The position numbers and the translations under genes were made by a program. From positions 7,448,625-7,512,624 of the forward strand of contig JAQFVV010012441.1 in assembly GCA_028023455.1 (NCBI GenBank): a stretch of 64,000 nucleotides of DNA, written 5' to 3'. Position 1 is the first letter of the stretch. Every line of letters begins with the position of its first letter. Of this stretch, positions 1 through 11,825 are shown piece by piece. A model generated the notes under the pieces. That model saw nothing but the letters and a program-made list of their open reading frames with translations. It was not told where the DNA came from and did no database searches. Origin of the DNA: Epiperipatus broadwayi. Its lineage: Eukaryota > Onychophora > Udeonychophora > Euonychophora > Peripatidae.

Positions 1-245
1 TCAGTCCCACATGGCTATTTAAATTAGATATCTGAATTTGAAGACATATGAATGTCTAAAAATTTTAGATTTATTACTTAATAGTTAAACATTAAATAAA
101 GCATTGGGCTTGATCTGATATTGTAAATCTAATGCTTGAATATCCTAATAACTCACTGATGAAAGCCAGAGCTAGAAACTAGTCTAAAAATAGAGATGTT
201 CTGAAAAGCTTGTTATGAGCTATTGGCATGGTCATTATATAATAT
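1..245 (+). mobile_element. Diverged R4-family hammerhead repeat copy
   Basis: The stretch aligns by eye with the R4 palindrome at 52.0-52.8 kb and with the R1 unit at 54-56 kb. It has the same order of blocks: a CCCAYRTRGCTAT-like block, then TGAATTTGAAGACAT, then GTCTAAAAA, then about 90 bases later the ribozyme-like core CTGATGA...GAAACTAGTC. The last 100 bases (145-245) match 46635-46735 closely. The left end is cut by the window edge. It is decayed and non-coding. Confidence 0.6.
150..190 (+). ncRNA. Hammerhead ribozyme relic (R4/R2 type)
   Basis: CTGATGA lies at 156-162. A short helix II (AGC/GCT) follows, then GAAA at 175-178, then ACTAGT (self-complementary helix III) and C184 at the expected cleavage site. 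Helix I is lost: the 3' strand is TAAAA where the family has TGGGG. The core is intact but the fold probably is not active. Confidence 0.5.
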
Positions 246-261
246 ATGTAAAACAAGCTTA

Positions 262-590
262 TTAAATTAATATGACTTGATTTCCTTGCAATTATCATTA
301 AATGTTGAATAACTAGGAATTTTTTTAATTTATTCAAACTTTTAACACTGTTAATAATAACACAGAAATAGACAACATAGGATCAGTAGATTACACAATG
401 TTTCAAGTGGTATTATTCTATGCTCTTCTTCAAGTATTACTAGTCTGATCTTTTAGGTCAAACTTAAATCTTTAGATTTTTGAATATCCAATTTTAAGGC
501 AATGAACTATTCTGTCAAAGGGAATAGCACGTAGAAATTTTGTATACTTATTTATGAGGGTTAGTTTGATTTCTGTATTTTTTTTTTTTG
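262..590 (-). mobile_element. Penelope-like element 3' tail, minus copy
   Basis: The reverse complement matches the PLE tail defined at 46.9-48.4 kb in order: the region around the tRNA-like box, then TTGAAACATTGTG, then a stretch ending near TTCAACATTTAATGA. It is about 70-80% similar by eye. With the next feature it forms a palindrome whose centre is near 590. No coding sequence is retained. Confidence 0.55.
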
Positions 591-870
591 GTTAGAGCAT
601 TGATTTAAAATTTGATATTCAAAAATATACAGATATAACTTTTCCTCCTATACTAATATTGTCACTGCTCAGGCCAAAAAACTCTAAAGAAATGTCATAA
701 ATAATACCATTCAAAACACTGTGCAATCTACTAATGTGTGTTGTTACTAAGAGTTGGTTGTATTTGAAAAGTTTAAACAAAGTTTAAAACTTTCTAGACA
801 TTCAACATTTACTGATAGATAATGAAAGTAGTCCAATGTTTTAAAACAATATCTACTGAGTATTATAATA
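591..870 (+). mobile_element. Penelope-like element 3' tail, plus copy
   Basis: This matches the plus-strand PLE tail at 48.15-48.36 kb: the AAAATTTGATATTCAAAAAT block, a decayed tRNA-like box, ATTGTCACTGCTCAGGCC, then CACTGTGCAATCTACTAAT and a tail near CATTCAACATTTACTGATAG. It is the inverted partner of the copy at 262-590, so the two form a head-to-head pair. Confidence 0.5.
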
Positions 871-1103
871 AGCTACATTGCAAGTGAAAAGGAATCCACT
901 TTCACCTGCTTCTTCAACATCTTATATGGATACAGACTAGGAAATGGCATTTTATTAGGGCAATCATTAAATCAGGTGGAATACTTCATATTGCCTCATT
1001 CAAATCTGCTTTAATTTAAATTCTCAAAACAGAATTATTTCTACTCATTTTAATTTATACTCTTATTCTTCTCCTTTACATTCTTAGCATTTCTTCATAT
1101 ATT

Positions 1104-1311
1104 CATATATATTGCCTATAATAACTCTTCTCATATACACTTTAATGCAAAAAAAAAAAAATTAAACTTTTTTATTTTCCTGACAGTTTTGAGTGTCCAG
1201 CAGTCTTCATCAGAGCTTTCTCAATCTCCTCCCAAATAAAATAAAGAAGTTTTTCAAAAAAATTTTGCATTATAGTGTATATGAGAAGAATTATTATAAG
1301 CAATATATATG
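1104..1311. repeat. Foldback element with ~50-bp arms
   Basis: The left arm (1104-1153) and right arm (1259-1311) are imperfect inverted copies (TATATTGCCTATAATAACTC against its complement, then CATATACACTTTAATGCAAAA). The spacer contains CTGATGA on the minus strand at 1207-1213, followed by a possible GACTG/CACTC stem, then AAAACTGTC. This may be a further decayed hammerhead family. Low-complexity A and T runs border both arms. Confidence 0.55.
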
Positions 1312-3655
1312 AACATTTTAATTTGTCTTATAAATAAATAACCAATTCTCAAATAAGTAAATATCAAAATATTTTGTGCTAATGATGTCTCATAAATGGA
1401 TTGATAAACTTCCAGGGTGCTATTCATATTATTGCAATGCCTACTAATATCAAAATAATCTATATTATTACTGAAATCTGTTTTTCCAGACTTACAACAA
1501 AACATCACATTAATATAGATAGCACTTAGAAGTTCATTGAGCCAGTCTTTATATATGCAGTATTAATAGTGCAATATAATTTAACATTTACATATTTGAT
1601 AGTTGATAGTTTGCTGACAATATTATTTAAAATATTAGAAATAACTTTACCTTATAAATGTCAATTATAAGTTTATTTGAGTGCTGTTATATGAACATCT
1701 CTGTTTTATTTAATATTTGTTATAATGAAATATTGTTGTCTTATCTACATACAAATAACATTTGAGATAAGCAGATGATAGTGGATTCATTTGTTATTTG
1801 CAATAAAGATTATTTTGACACCAGAAGGCATTGTAGTAACTATGGCTTTGAATGTTTATTTATCTTGTTATTACATATTATTAGTGCTCTATTATTTAGT
1901 AATACATATAATCAATTGAATGAGTATAATTTCCAATCAGGCTGTAAATTAAATTATTCATTTGATCATTGCATGATTCTAAAACCAACCAATCATTCTG
2001 TAGGATATATTTTTTACAAAAATAATGTCTTTCATCAGCTGCCTTTTATCCCTTCTCCACATCAATTCAACAATTACATTTACACATTAATATCATTATT
2101 TAGACTAAATTGCTGTTTAAAGCATAAATATGTTTATGGTTTTATATTTTTGTCATTTAAAGAAAGAGTTATAAAATTTTATTCTTCTAAATATGCAACT
2201 TACATGGCTAATAGTATTATTAAATATAAATAATTATTTGAGTAGATGCAATGTCAATCATTAACTATTGTCTTATGTAAAATAAACAGACAGAATTCTC
2301 AAAAGACAATTATTTTGACTATAACTTTTTTCTTTTCAGGAAAGGCTAGAGATTTAAACACCTGTTGCCCATGCTCATACAATGATTTAAGCTTAATATG
2401 TAAATAGATTTAACAAGATTAAAATTAGTTCTGATTTGTATAATATATATAATTTACATAATTTGTTTAAGCTAACATTTTATTGCAATCAACAGAATTT
2501 ATTCAAGTTTCAAAAATAAATAGATTTCTTAGCCATTTCCAAGACACAAATGAATCAATTATATTATTAGTCGCAAAGTTACAATATATGAAGAATTTTA
2601 TGTTCAATGATTCTGGTAGAATATTTAGTTATCATTGCTATCCCTAGATATCAGCTATTATCAATAGATAATACAATTCTTTAGGAAAGAGATTGGATAC
2701 CCAAATAATAAAAAACAACTGATTTGAGATGGAAAACAAAAATGCAGCAATTGAAAACATAAAAGTTGAAAATGAAAGGACATCAAATAATGACACTGAC
2801 ATAACAATAATTTAAGAATAAAAGAGCAATAAATAAGGCAACTATCTAAAAAAGGATCAAATGGAAAGGTAGTCTTTGCTCAAATGTATCAACTATTGTG
2901 TCACAAAACTAAAGATAATCAAAAAGAAATAAAGTAATTATCAAACTTATAAAACAATGTTTACAGAAAAATGTTGAGGATACTACCAATAGATATATGT
3001 AACAGAAAAGAACCCCAAATTGATATAAGTACTAAAGAAGTTACTCAAATTGATAGTGGCTGAAAATTCTAAACAGATTTCAAATACTATATAGAAACTT
3101 TAAAATGATGTAAAGACTAAGATCTAGTATAAAATATTTAATTTATATTCACAAATGTATTTCTCCCAAACCACAATTCTATAGAAATAAAGTTATTAGT
3201 TCAACAGTTATATAGACAAGTGTAAAACTAATGCCAAAATTAGAAAGTTAAAATAAATAAAGATTGTGAACACTATAGTAATTGCAAGCTTTATGATGAC
3301 CAAATATAAATTTGTCCTCAGTGGAAAAAACAAAAGCAGGTAATACTTGAACTGCTAAGTTTAAACCAAGTTTAAAATATAAAAGATAGTATAAATTTTA
3401 CTCATAACAATGATTAAATTAAAAGCTGTAGGAATGATAATTAAGAAAAGTAAAAGTGTAAAAGTTTATTTCAATCTTATGCTAAGCCAATTTCAATATC
3501 TTGGTCTTGATGTCATATTCATAATAATAACTGGTGGACAGGAGAGTATCTGATATAAGTTTAATGCAAATTTATGCAAATGTATACAAAAATAATTAAA
3601 TGGCATGCTACTTAAATAGGAAAACATTGCCTTTTTATTTATATAGTTGGATTAG
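1312..3655. other. AT-rich DNA without recognisable gene
   Basis: A short block around GATTATTTTGA...AGGCATTG occurs on the minus strand near 1430-1470 and on the plus strand near 1808-1840, so it is a dispersed repeat piece. A 152-codon open frame at 1775-2233 covers one of these blocks and resembles no protein I know; I treat it as chance. I see nothing else to annotate. Confidence 0.5.
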
Positions 3656-3659
3656 TATT

Positions 3660-4340
3660 GATGTGTCACACCTCTTTTATTTTCCACTTAGAATTATTTC
3701 TCTCATAGCACATGATGCTAGCTGATGTCTGATGTAGATTCAAATGTATGGCCAAGTTTATTGAATGCTCCAGAAATATGGATTTGTGATCTGGATTGCT
3801 TTTGATCTCTTGTAGATGTATTACTGTTGGGACAATCTTTCTGGAAGGCTGGTGTGTGATTCTCTAAAGTAGACCACATTGTAGCCAGTTTGAGTACAAA
3901 CAATTTGTAAACAGTGTAGGAGGTATGTTCTATGGGAAATTTATCTTTGGAATTATTGATCAACCTGTTCATAGTGGGTGGAGTGGGAAGGCTGATTCTA
4001 TATGAATCCAAATAAATCCAAGCATATAGAATTTATATTACTGGAGATGTTAGAGATATAGGGCAATGATATCCAGGGCATGTTGTCAGATGGTATAGGT
4101 ATAGTTCTGATATTGTACAGTGCTGAGAGTGTTAGTTATGTTCTATCTTTGAATCCAACAAATTATAATACATTAATGAATGTATTTTTCAATATTAGCC
4201 TTAAAGTCTGATTCTAACTTGCATAAGTTTAAATTTCTATATAAAAATGTTGTCAGATTGGCATATTTATGTTAGGTGATGGATTCAGAATGTATAAAAC
4301 ATCTGATCTCAATGGATTTGATTAACATTTTGTAATTTAA
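3660..4340 (-). other. Unidentified higher-complexity stretch with a 97-codon frame
   Basis: Base composition is richer in G+C than the surroundings, and a minus-strand frame at 3718-4011 (97 codons, polar, no membrane segment) is open. I recognise no domain. It could be an eroded coding piece of a mobile element. Bases 4020-4340 continue with similar composition but no long frame. Confidence 0.25.
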
Positions 4341-4498
4341 TTGGGCACTCTTCCTTTGTATATATATTTCAAGATATTTTACTCCTTGGAAGGAGTCTTC
4401 ATGTTCTATGTTCCAGATTATTGCAGATTTCTTTATGAACTCATTTTTGATATTATTTATTTGAAGCTCTGCCGCACAGATAAAGATGACATTGAATT

Positions 4499-4566
<68 letters not shown>
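4499..4566. repeat. (TA)n microsatellite
   Basis: An uninterrupted run of about 33 TA dinucleotides. Confidence 0.95.
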
Positions 4567-4567
<1 letters not shown>

Positions 4568-5205
4568 TGGGAGTGTTGTTTGAGGATTTAGGGAGTAATT
4601 TCATTTTTAGACATTTTCAACAAAATGGTGGATATTATTACAATTGTAGGTAGTCCCATTGCCCAGCCATTTTCTATAGTTTAGTGTTGTCCAGTACAGG
4701 TGATACCTGCTTATATAATGGGAAAATGCAACATCTCACTAAAGTTAAATTCTAAATTTGCAAATAAACTAACATTTTAGCAAGCTAGAAAAATCTCCCT
4801 CTCTGATTAACAACAGTTTTATCAATTTGATTAACAACTCAAAACCATATTAGAAATTCAGACCATGATTTATCAGAGGTAGCTAGAATAACCAAATGAT
4901 AGAGTTCCTTGCAGATATAGAAACTAGGTTCTCAAATAATTGAAAAAATGACTAGTCATGAACCTATAAAACAAACAATCTTAATTGGATGAGAGATATA
5001 AAGACAATTAATCATTACTTCTAAGATAATAGTATTAGCTTTATAAAAGAGGATAAAGAGACAGATTCATTTTCATGAGTAAACAAGAGTATTTTAATAA
5101 GATGGACACACAAATTAACATTTAAGTTAATACTATCATACAACTTATAAAGAAATAAGAATAAGTTTATTGTTTTCCTGAAGATTTTTGATGATGGTAT
5201 TTTAG
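4567..5205. other. AT-rich DNA, nothing recognised
   Basis: No frame, tRNA-like box or repeat boundary that I can support. A 71-codon minus frame at 5021-5236 runs into the PLE tail and has no recognisable content. Confidence 0.5.
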
Positions 5206-5690
5206 TTATATTTATATATTGGACTATTTCCTTCATCTAACATTACATATTGAATGTCAATAAAAAATTAAACTTTATTTAAATTTCCAATTATATTCAA
5301 CTGTTAGTAATAGCATGCAGGGTAGTATATGCACAATGTTTAAAGAGGTATTTTTTCTCTTCTGAACAGTGTCAGTTCTAGCATGGAAAATGAACATGAA
5401 TCCTTAGATTCTTAAGTATTGAATTTTAAGGTAACTCTCTAACTGAGCCATCCTGCTGAAGTCAACATTCAGTAAAAATTTCATATACTTATCTATGATA
5501 TTCCTCCTAATTTTATCCACTTTTTCTAAGACCACTGTTGATTAATGTTTTTCATGTGTTATGTATAGTTACCTAGGTTGACTTATGGTGTTATTTACTA
5601 TCATGTTAACAGCTTCTTTGAATTTTCCTCTTTGTACATTTTCCCAACTGAAAATATATATATAAACTACCATACAGTAACTGAATTTTG
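5206..5690 (-). mobile_element. Penelope-like element 3' fragment
   Basis: On the minus strand this follows the PLE copy at 46.9-47.8 kb: a coding remnant (residues like WENVQRGKFKEAVNM, then ISQP) from the end of the GIY-YIG endonuclease region, then a decayed tRNA-like box near 5400-5460, then the tail ending near 5206 (TGAATGTCAATA on the plus strand). It is 5'-truncated near 5690 and has no intact frame. Confidence 0.6.
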
Positions 5691-6235
5691 TATTAGTGAG
5701 GCAAATCACAATGTGATAGGTTTTTGTTATTGTATATTGCTCAAAATCAGAAGGCTCATTTGATATGTGTATAGCCATATTCTAAAGACATTAATATCAT
5801 TCTTTTATTGTAACTAATAAACTTATATTCAATTGTTAAAATTATTTCACTGATTTGATTCTCATGTTTTTAGATCTTATATATTTGCATCATCTCTTGG
5901 TCACAATAAAGTTATAGATCTGATGTTCTCTGAGCTAGATTCAAGCATAATGATCTATTATATGGAAATGGGATATATTTTAATGCAGGGCTATTCCAGT
6001 ATGATATTGTCCTGGTTTGGCATGAGGATTATATTCTTCAAAGCCTATGCACTACATTTTATTTAGTTTAGTCTATTAGAAATTAAGTTTATAATTGGCC
6101 AGTACATTAATGGCACTAGTGGCTGAAGCATTGATGATGATCAACACATTTTAATATCCCAGCATTATTGTTTCTGATTACTATGTATTCTAGCACCTAA
6201 GTTTGTGCATACAAATTAATGGTTAAACAACTTAA
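5691..6235. repeat. Dispersed ~540-bp repeat, copy 1
   Basis: This aligns over its whole length with 10751-11290 in direct orientation. Shared landmarks are ATCACAATGTGATAG, the AGATCTTATATATTTGCATC block, CATTCCAGTATGA near the middle and TTGTGCATMCAAATTAATGG near the end. Identity is roughly 85% by eye. I could not assign it to a class; no frame is conserved between the copies. Confidence 0.7.
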
Positions 6236-6990
6236 AAAATTACTGTGAAATATGTGATAAGAGTATTGATGATTTTAAATATAAAATAAGAGTTTTTATG
6301 TATGTTTAAAAAGTTCATGTTTAGAGTAAAATAGAAAATCAATAATGTTGGAGATTGAGTTGTGTTTGATTATTAAAGTTTGTTTATCTACCTTTTCAGT
6401 TTTGATGATGGATGGTTTTGTCATTAGCTTGAGGATGCAATGTTTTATGCAACTCTGAGGTGTGGTCTTTCTCTGATATTTGTTCCAACACATTTTCTGT
6501 GTTCATATTGTTTATCATAGAGCAGTTAACAAAGTACTGCCATGATTCCAGCTTGTAAGTTTCCAAAAAAAAGGAGCAAGACATAGTTTGTATTCCTCAG
6601 CCCATAAAACTCAGAAAAGCCGGGCGTATTTTTGCATTTTACAGCCCTTCTAAGAGAGCATCACTTTGCAAAGAATTTTGCATTACCTTTATCAAGGGTA
6701 GTAGTAACTTATAGTGTTTTAATTGAGGTAACTCCCTTGGTGTTCATGATGCATTGTTTTCTTAAGTCCCATGGCTAAATTTATCTACTTCAGAATTGCA
6801 GGTACCTACTCATTCTGTTAGCAGTCAGGTTCCTTTCAGGTGATGAGTACATAGTTTGATATAAACTTTCTTTTGGAATGTGTGTATAGTACATAAAATG
6901 TTAGGTGTTTCATTTCTATTTTCCTTTTCCTCATAATGAGGTAATGTAATGATTTGGGCTACATGGCACACAGCAAGATGGTTGTATATG
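6236..6990. other. Unassigned stretch, no gene supported
   Basis: Two overlapping minus-strand frames of 62-65 codons (6296-6584) are polar and unrecognised. The 6600-6870 part is less AT-rich than its surroundings and may be an old mobile-element remnant. Confidence 0.3.
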
Positions 6991-6993
6991 TGA

Positions 6994-6994
<1 letters not shown>

Positions 6995-7029
<35 letters not shown>

Positions 7030-7073
7030 TAACGGAAAATATATATATATATATATATAAATTAACGGAAAAC
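6995..7073. repeat. Duplicated (AT)n + AAATTAACGGAAAA unit
   Basis: An (AT)n run followed by AAATTAACGGAAAA occurs twice in tandem, with the AT run shorter in the second copy. Confidence 0.85.
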
Positions 7074-7551
7074 TATAAATAAACACATGTAAATTTTTGT
7101 AGATATTTTTATACATGTCAGTGGGAATAATAACTAAAAAAAATTAAACAATTTTTGATTTGAAATAAATTTTATTATAAATTAAACATTTAAAAAGGTC
7201 TAAATAAATATTAATATTGAATTCTGCTTTTGAAATTAAAAACAGCACATTTTATCATAATGGATCTGATAATTGTAAAAGTTTACATTATTTACCTTTG
7301 AAATCTTTTAATTAATGTTTGTATACATTTCTCTATCTATGTAGAAATCTTTGTAGAATTTCAAAGTTGCTTTCAAAAGCATTAGAGAGATAAGAAAAAG
7401 GTTTTAATTAAAGTTTTGGTTCTAGTAAACTATTAACTGTGCAGCCTTTGGTGGCGCTGTTTCTAGTTAAAAACAGAGCGTTATAACATTACTGGGCTGC
7501 TAGATTTTTTTTATCTAATAGATCGTATTTTGACATACGGCTGTAATTTTT

Positions 7552-7657
7552 TTTTTTTTATATTTAATATATTGTTGTTGTTTGTTTTGGACATAATTAT
7601 TTTTTTTTAATATTTAATATATTGTTGTTGTTTGTTTTGGACATAATTATTTTTTTG
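7552..7657 (+). repeat. Tandem duplication inside the TIR element
   Basis: Two near-identical copies of a ~55-60 bp unit: a T run, AATATTTAATATATTGTTG, TTGTTTGTTTTGGACATAAT. Confidence 0.85.
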
Positions 7658-8095
7658 GTTTTCATTTGATAAATTTAAAACTATAAAGGAGACTTTGACC
7701 TTTTTTTTTGGATCTCAAAAGTACATAATTTTTGACATACGCCTTTATTTGGGGGGGGGGGATTTCCATTCTAAATCTACTGTTTCTTTTTTACAGACGT
7801 CTTTTATTTTTTTGTTTTGGATTCGATACATTTCAAAGTAATAAGGGACAGTTTTAACTTTTTTTTGGAATATCTCAAATATACACAATTTGCTTTACAT
7901 ACGACTTTCTTTTTTTGTTGTTGTTGTTGTTATTTAAAATTAGAATCGACACTTTCTTTTTGAATTATGTTAAAAATGAGGGGGTTTGCTGTTGATTGAT
8001 TTAGCAAAAAAAATTCAAACCTGTCCGACAAACTCCACCTCAGATGTCCGTATTTGCTTATAAACGAAAAGAATTGTTTGGTATTTTATCTTACA

Positions 8096-8335
8096 TTTAT
8101 AAATACGGGGGGGTTTTTTTTTTTGGGTGGCGTGTTTTGATTTTTTTGTTTTTTTTTTAATAATAACAAATAAAACGGGGTTTTGATTTTTTTGTTTTTT
8201 TTAATAATAATAAATAAAACGGGACTTCTTTTTTCTCTTAGATTTATAAATACGGGTTGTTGTTTTTTTTTGGCGGCGGGTTTTGATTTTTTTGCTTTTT
8301 TTAATAATAACAAATAAAACGTCCAAAACAAAAAC
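8096..8335 (+). repeat. Degenerate internal repeats inside the TIR element
   Basis: Three imperfect repeats of a GTTTTGATTTTTTTG, T-run, AATAATAAYAAATAAAACG unit, plus two copies of TTATAAATACGGG. On the minus strand they give a lysine-rich frame (8086-8346) that I regard as a composition artefact. Confidence 0.75.
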
Positions 8336-8664
8336 CAAAAAGTCAATCGCGGTATTGTTTTTTTAACACAAAAAATATGTATGTTAACCAGTTTTGTTAC
8401 ATTCTGTAGGATTTATTTATTTATCTTTTTTAAGAGTCGTACAAGTTTGTTAAAGATTTTTTGTTTTCATAACAAATAAAACATCCGGTATTTTTATTCT
8501 TTTTTAACAACAAAAATTAGCTCGGGTTCATTTTTAAAATCTACTTAACGTGCTGTTTATTGATTTAAAACAACAACAACAAAAAACCTCTTTTTGCTTC
8601 TAAACGGAACGAATAGGTATGTCAAAAGAAGAAGTATTTTTTTTTTTAAAAAAAAATCAATCAA

Positions 8665-9177
8665 TCAAGAGATGTCCAACAAACTACGCCGCCCCTTTTT
8701 AACACTGTCATTCTGGGTGTTAATTACATGATTTACAGATAAAAATAATCGCAAACAAAACACAAATTCTTTCCAGAAAATAAATTTATTAACCACATAT
8801 GACTGAACTAAATCAACTGTAATGAATGGCAGGATGTTTTGGGCTTGCAAAAATGCAACTGCCTCACTTTCTCTGTTTGGGACGTCCCACAAATATAATA
8901 ATGTGGTAGACATTTTGTTCTTCTTTTTCAACTCTCGTCCGAGTCACGACAGAAATGGTATTTTTCCGCAAACAACTCCAATCGTCTGCCAGAGAGCTTG
9001 AGAAATTTTATTTTGTCTTTTTTGACCCCCAAAAAAGCCAAAATTAGCCAAAAAAAATTTTTGACAAATATCAATAATACGCTGAAAATTACTAGTACGC
9101 AAAAATCTTTCAGTTGGGAAATACAGAAAATCATAAACATCAACAAATAAACACTTGAAAAAGATGACAATGCTCAC
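8665..9177 (-). pseudogene. Possible transposase N-terminal remnant
   Basis: Two short frames are read from the right end of the TIR element inwards. The downstream one (8665-8931, 88 codons) begins MSTTLLYLWDVP and contains AVAFLQAQNIL near residues 25-36. This weakly resembles the start of eukaryotic Merlin / IS1595-like (ISXO2-type) transposases, where a helix of the form AIxFLQxxGIL precedes a zinc ribbon. No zinc ribbon or DDE residues follow, so any original gene is deleted. The upstream frames (8928-9177) are hydrophobic and unrecognised. The family assignment is a weak inference. Confidence 0.25.
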
Positions 9178-9479
9178 ACTCTCATCTTAAATTCTAGCGA
9201 CAATACAAATTCTGTCAATATGCATAGGAATTCAACCCGCAATGAAATCAACGGCAAACTATACGATCATAGTATTGTTAGTAGATGTAGTGTTATTGAA
9301 TGCGGAAGAATTGGCCACATATTATAACCACTACATACGATCTACTCATATATTAATGATCACTCGTATATTAGCCATAGGTTCGGCCATGAAAGCAGTA
9401 TAATTCTGTGTTTTTACACAGAAATAGCACCACCAAAGGCTGCACAGTAATAGTTTACTAGAACCAAAGTTTTTAATTT

Positions 9480-10750
9480 AGTATTTTTGTCACCTCACCA
9501 ATCCAAAACTATAAAAGGGTTGGATAAAAAAATAGTTTGGTTTGAAGTTTTAGTTAGCAGTTTATTGGCAAAAATTATATCTACCCAGAATAGTTGGTTA
9601 ACTGAGTAGTCTTAGATAAGAGCAGAAAACTCCCATGAAGTTGTAAAATGCAAGAAAGCAGCTGCTCTACAGTTTTAATTCACATGGAGAAAAATGTCAA
9701 CTCCAAGTATCATAGCCACAAATAAGTTCAAGAATACAGCTAGCTTACCTGAAGTTTAATCCAAGACAGTTTGCTGGCCTAAAATCTATCAAGTCCTAGA
9801 CAGAAGAGAACTGATTGAATACCAACATATCTGATTATGCCTTTCCCAATGCTAACAACTGCCTGGACTATGCCTGTCCCATAGATAACACTTACCCATA
9901 AAGCTTGCTGAGACATCATTATATGTATGCTGCTCTATCTAGAAGCAAGAAACCATAGATAAATGTGTCATAATTGTATTTATATAAAATAAGTTGTTTT
10001 TAATAATTCCTTAAAATGACATTTTAAAAGTGAGATATATGATATAGAACAATATCATTTTAAATCATTTAAAATCTATATTTTTAAAAAAGTAACTCAA
10101 GTAAATAACTGTGCTTGAATTAAAAAATCTAACAGTCAATAATTAATTGACAATCGTATTTTAAAAGAAAAATAAATTGAAAATAAAGCAAATCTTTTAA
10201 ATTAATTTAAAGGCATTGATAATTAATCAATCAACAATTACCTGGCAAAAATTTTACCTGCTGGAGGATTTAACTTTTATTAAGATTAACCAGTTGATGT
10301 TATTTTAAGAAATAAAAAAAAGTAAACTTATAAAAGAGTTAAATATGATTCATATTTATATATATTCAAGATTGAATTGTGAAAATAATTTTTGATAATT
10401 TTATTTTGATGAAATGAAATATATCTAATAGATATCAGTGTGTGCTTGTTTATACATTTATGATAATATTAAATAATGAATTATACCACACATTCATGCA
10501 ATGGTGTGTGCTGAATGTGTTTTACGTAAATGTGTTTGAACATATATGTAAATCAGTGTAATAAATTGAATTTTGTTTTTATGTTAATCAACATTATATG
10601 TAAATTTTAATTATTTATTTTATTACTTTATGACAATTCAAATATGTTCAGAAATTATTAAGCTACATGTCTGTATGGTGACTGGTTTTAAGTAAACATA
10701 TTGGAACATATATGTAACCCACTATATAATAACTTGAATTTTTTATTAAT
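9480..10750. other. No recognisable gene; slight internal duplication
   Basis: The 9640-9960 part is less AT-rich than its surroundings but has no sustained frame. Around 10490-10600 and 10664-10760 there is an imperfect direct duplication (GAACATATATGTAAMYCA, then TTGAATTTT). Confidence 0.4.
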
Positions 10751-11290
10751 CATATAAATCACAATGTGATAGTTTTTTGTTATTGTATATTGCTCAAAAT
10801 CAGACTTGTTTGGATATGTCTATAGACATATTCTAAAGACCTTAACATCCTTTTTATTGTTATTAATAAACTTGTATTCAATTGCTAAAATTATTCCAGT
10901 GATTTTATTCTCATATTTTTAGATCTTATATATTTGCATCATCTTTTGATCACAATAAAGTTATAAAGCTTATTTTCTCTGAGCTAGGTTTGAGCATGAC
11001 AGTCTATTAAATGGAGACTTATTTTAATGCAGGGGCATTCCAGTATGACATTGTCCTGGTTTGGCGTGAGGATTATATTCATCAAAGCTCATGCACATTT
11101 TATTTAGTTTAGTTTATTAGAAATTAAGTTTATAGTTGGCCAGTATATTAATAGTACTAAGTGGCAAGAGCATTGATGATGATCAGCATATTTTAATGTC
11201 CCAGCATTATTGTTTCTAATTATTATGTATTCTAATGGATTAGCACTTGTTTGTGCATCCAAATTAATGGTTAAATAATTTCTGCAAGCT
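10751..11290. repeat. Dispersed ~540-bp repeat, copy 2
   Basis: Direct-orientation partner of 5691-6235. It starts at the same ATCACAATGTGATAG and ends just after the AAATTAATGGTTAAA block, with small indels in between. Confidence 0.7.
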
Positions 11291-11689
11291 GGCAAAACTA
11301 AATAGTTGGCCTGGTCTACAGTAGACTAATTTCAAATCCAGTCACAAGATTGGCTGTTGATTTATTTTTAATGTTGAACATTCATGATGATGAATGATTA
11401 TTTCTTTTGAGTATTACTGGAATGAGTACTTATATTTATTCAAAATGCTAGTTGATATATGATTAATTATATTTTTAGTTCCTCTAAGGAGTTAGCTGGC
11501 TGATCTCTCAGTGAGTTCTCATGATCTCTTACTGTCTTTAATGTATTAACATTACTTATATATTATCTTACTTAAACTACACTTTTTATTAAGTTTCATT
11601 ATTTGAAATATTTTGTTTACTTGGGGTTGATGATGATTTGAAATCACTCCAGGGATGATCACCTCTATGATACCTAGATTCTGTTATAA

Positions 11690-11785
11690 TATATCACAAT
11701 CAAGCCTCAAGCTAGCTATCAATAATCTCACTCTGTAGTCAAGTTAAGATTGTTGATAGCTTAAGGGTTGATTCTTATCATCTAC
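11690..11785. repeat. Short foldback (MITE-like)
   Basis: Arms of about 33 bp: ATCACAATCAAGCC...GCTATCAATAATCT, inverted against AAGATTGTTGATAGC...GGGTTGATTCTTAT, with a ~20-bp spacer. Confidence 0.7.
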
Positions 11786-11825
11786 ATTTGTAAATCTACT
11801 AACTCATCCCACATAATTAAAAAAT

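Larger units (their letters stand above)
7405..9477. mobile_element. 2.07-kb DNA transposon with ~70-bp terminal inverted repeats, unclassified
   Basis: The left end (7405-7474) and right end (9404-9477) are inverted copies, about 85-90% alike. Both contain TTGGTTCTAGTAAACTATTA followed by CTGTGCAGCCTTTGGTGG. The interior differs from the flanks: it has a T-heavy plus strand, several GGGG runs, more CpG, internal duplications, and one small minus-strand coding remnant near the right end. A target duplication could not be fixed because the flanks are AT-rich. The superfamily is uncertain. Confidence 0.7.

Noticed and set aside
1775-2233. 152-codon plus-strand frame
   Set aside because: No recognisable domain, low-complexity composition, and it overlaps a small dispersed repeat block; best explained by chance.
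8086-8346. 86-codon lysine-rich minus frame
   Set aside because: Arises from the T-rich internal repeats of the 7.4-9.5 kb element.
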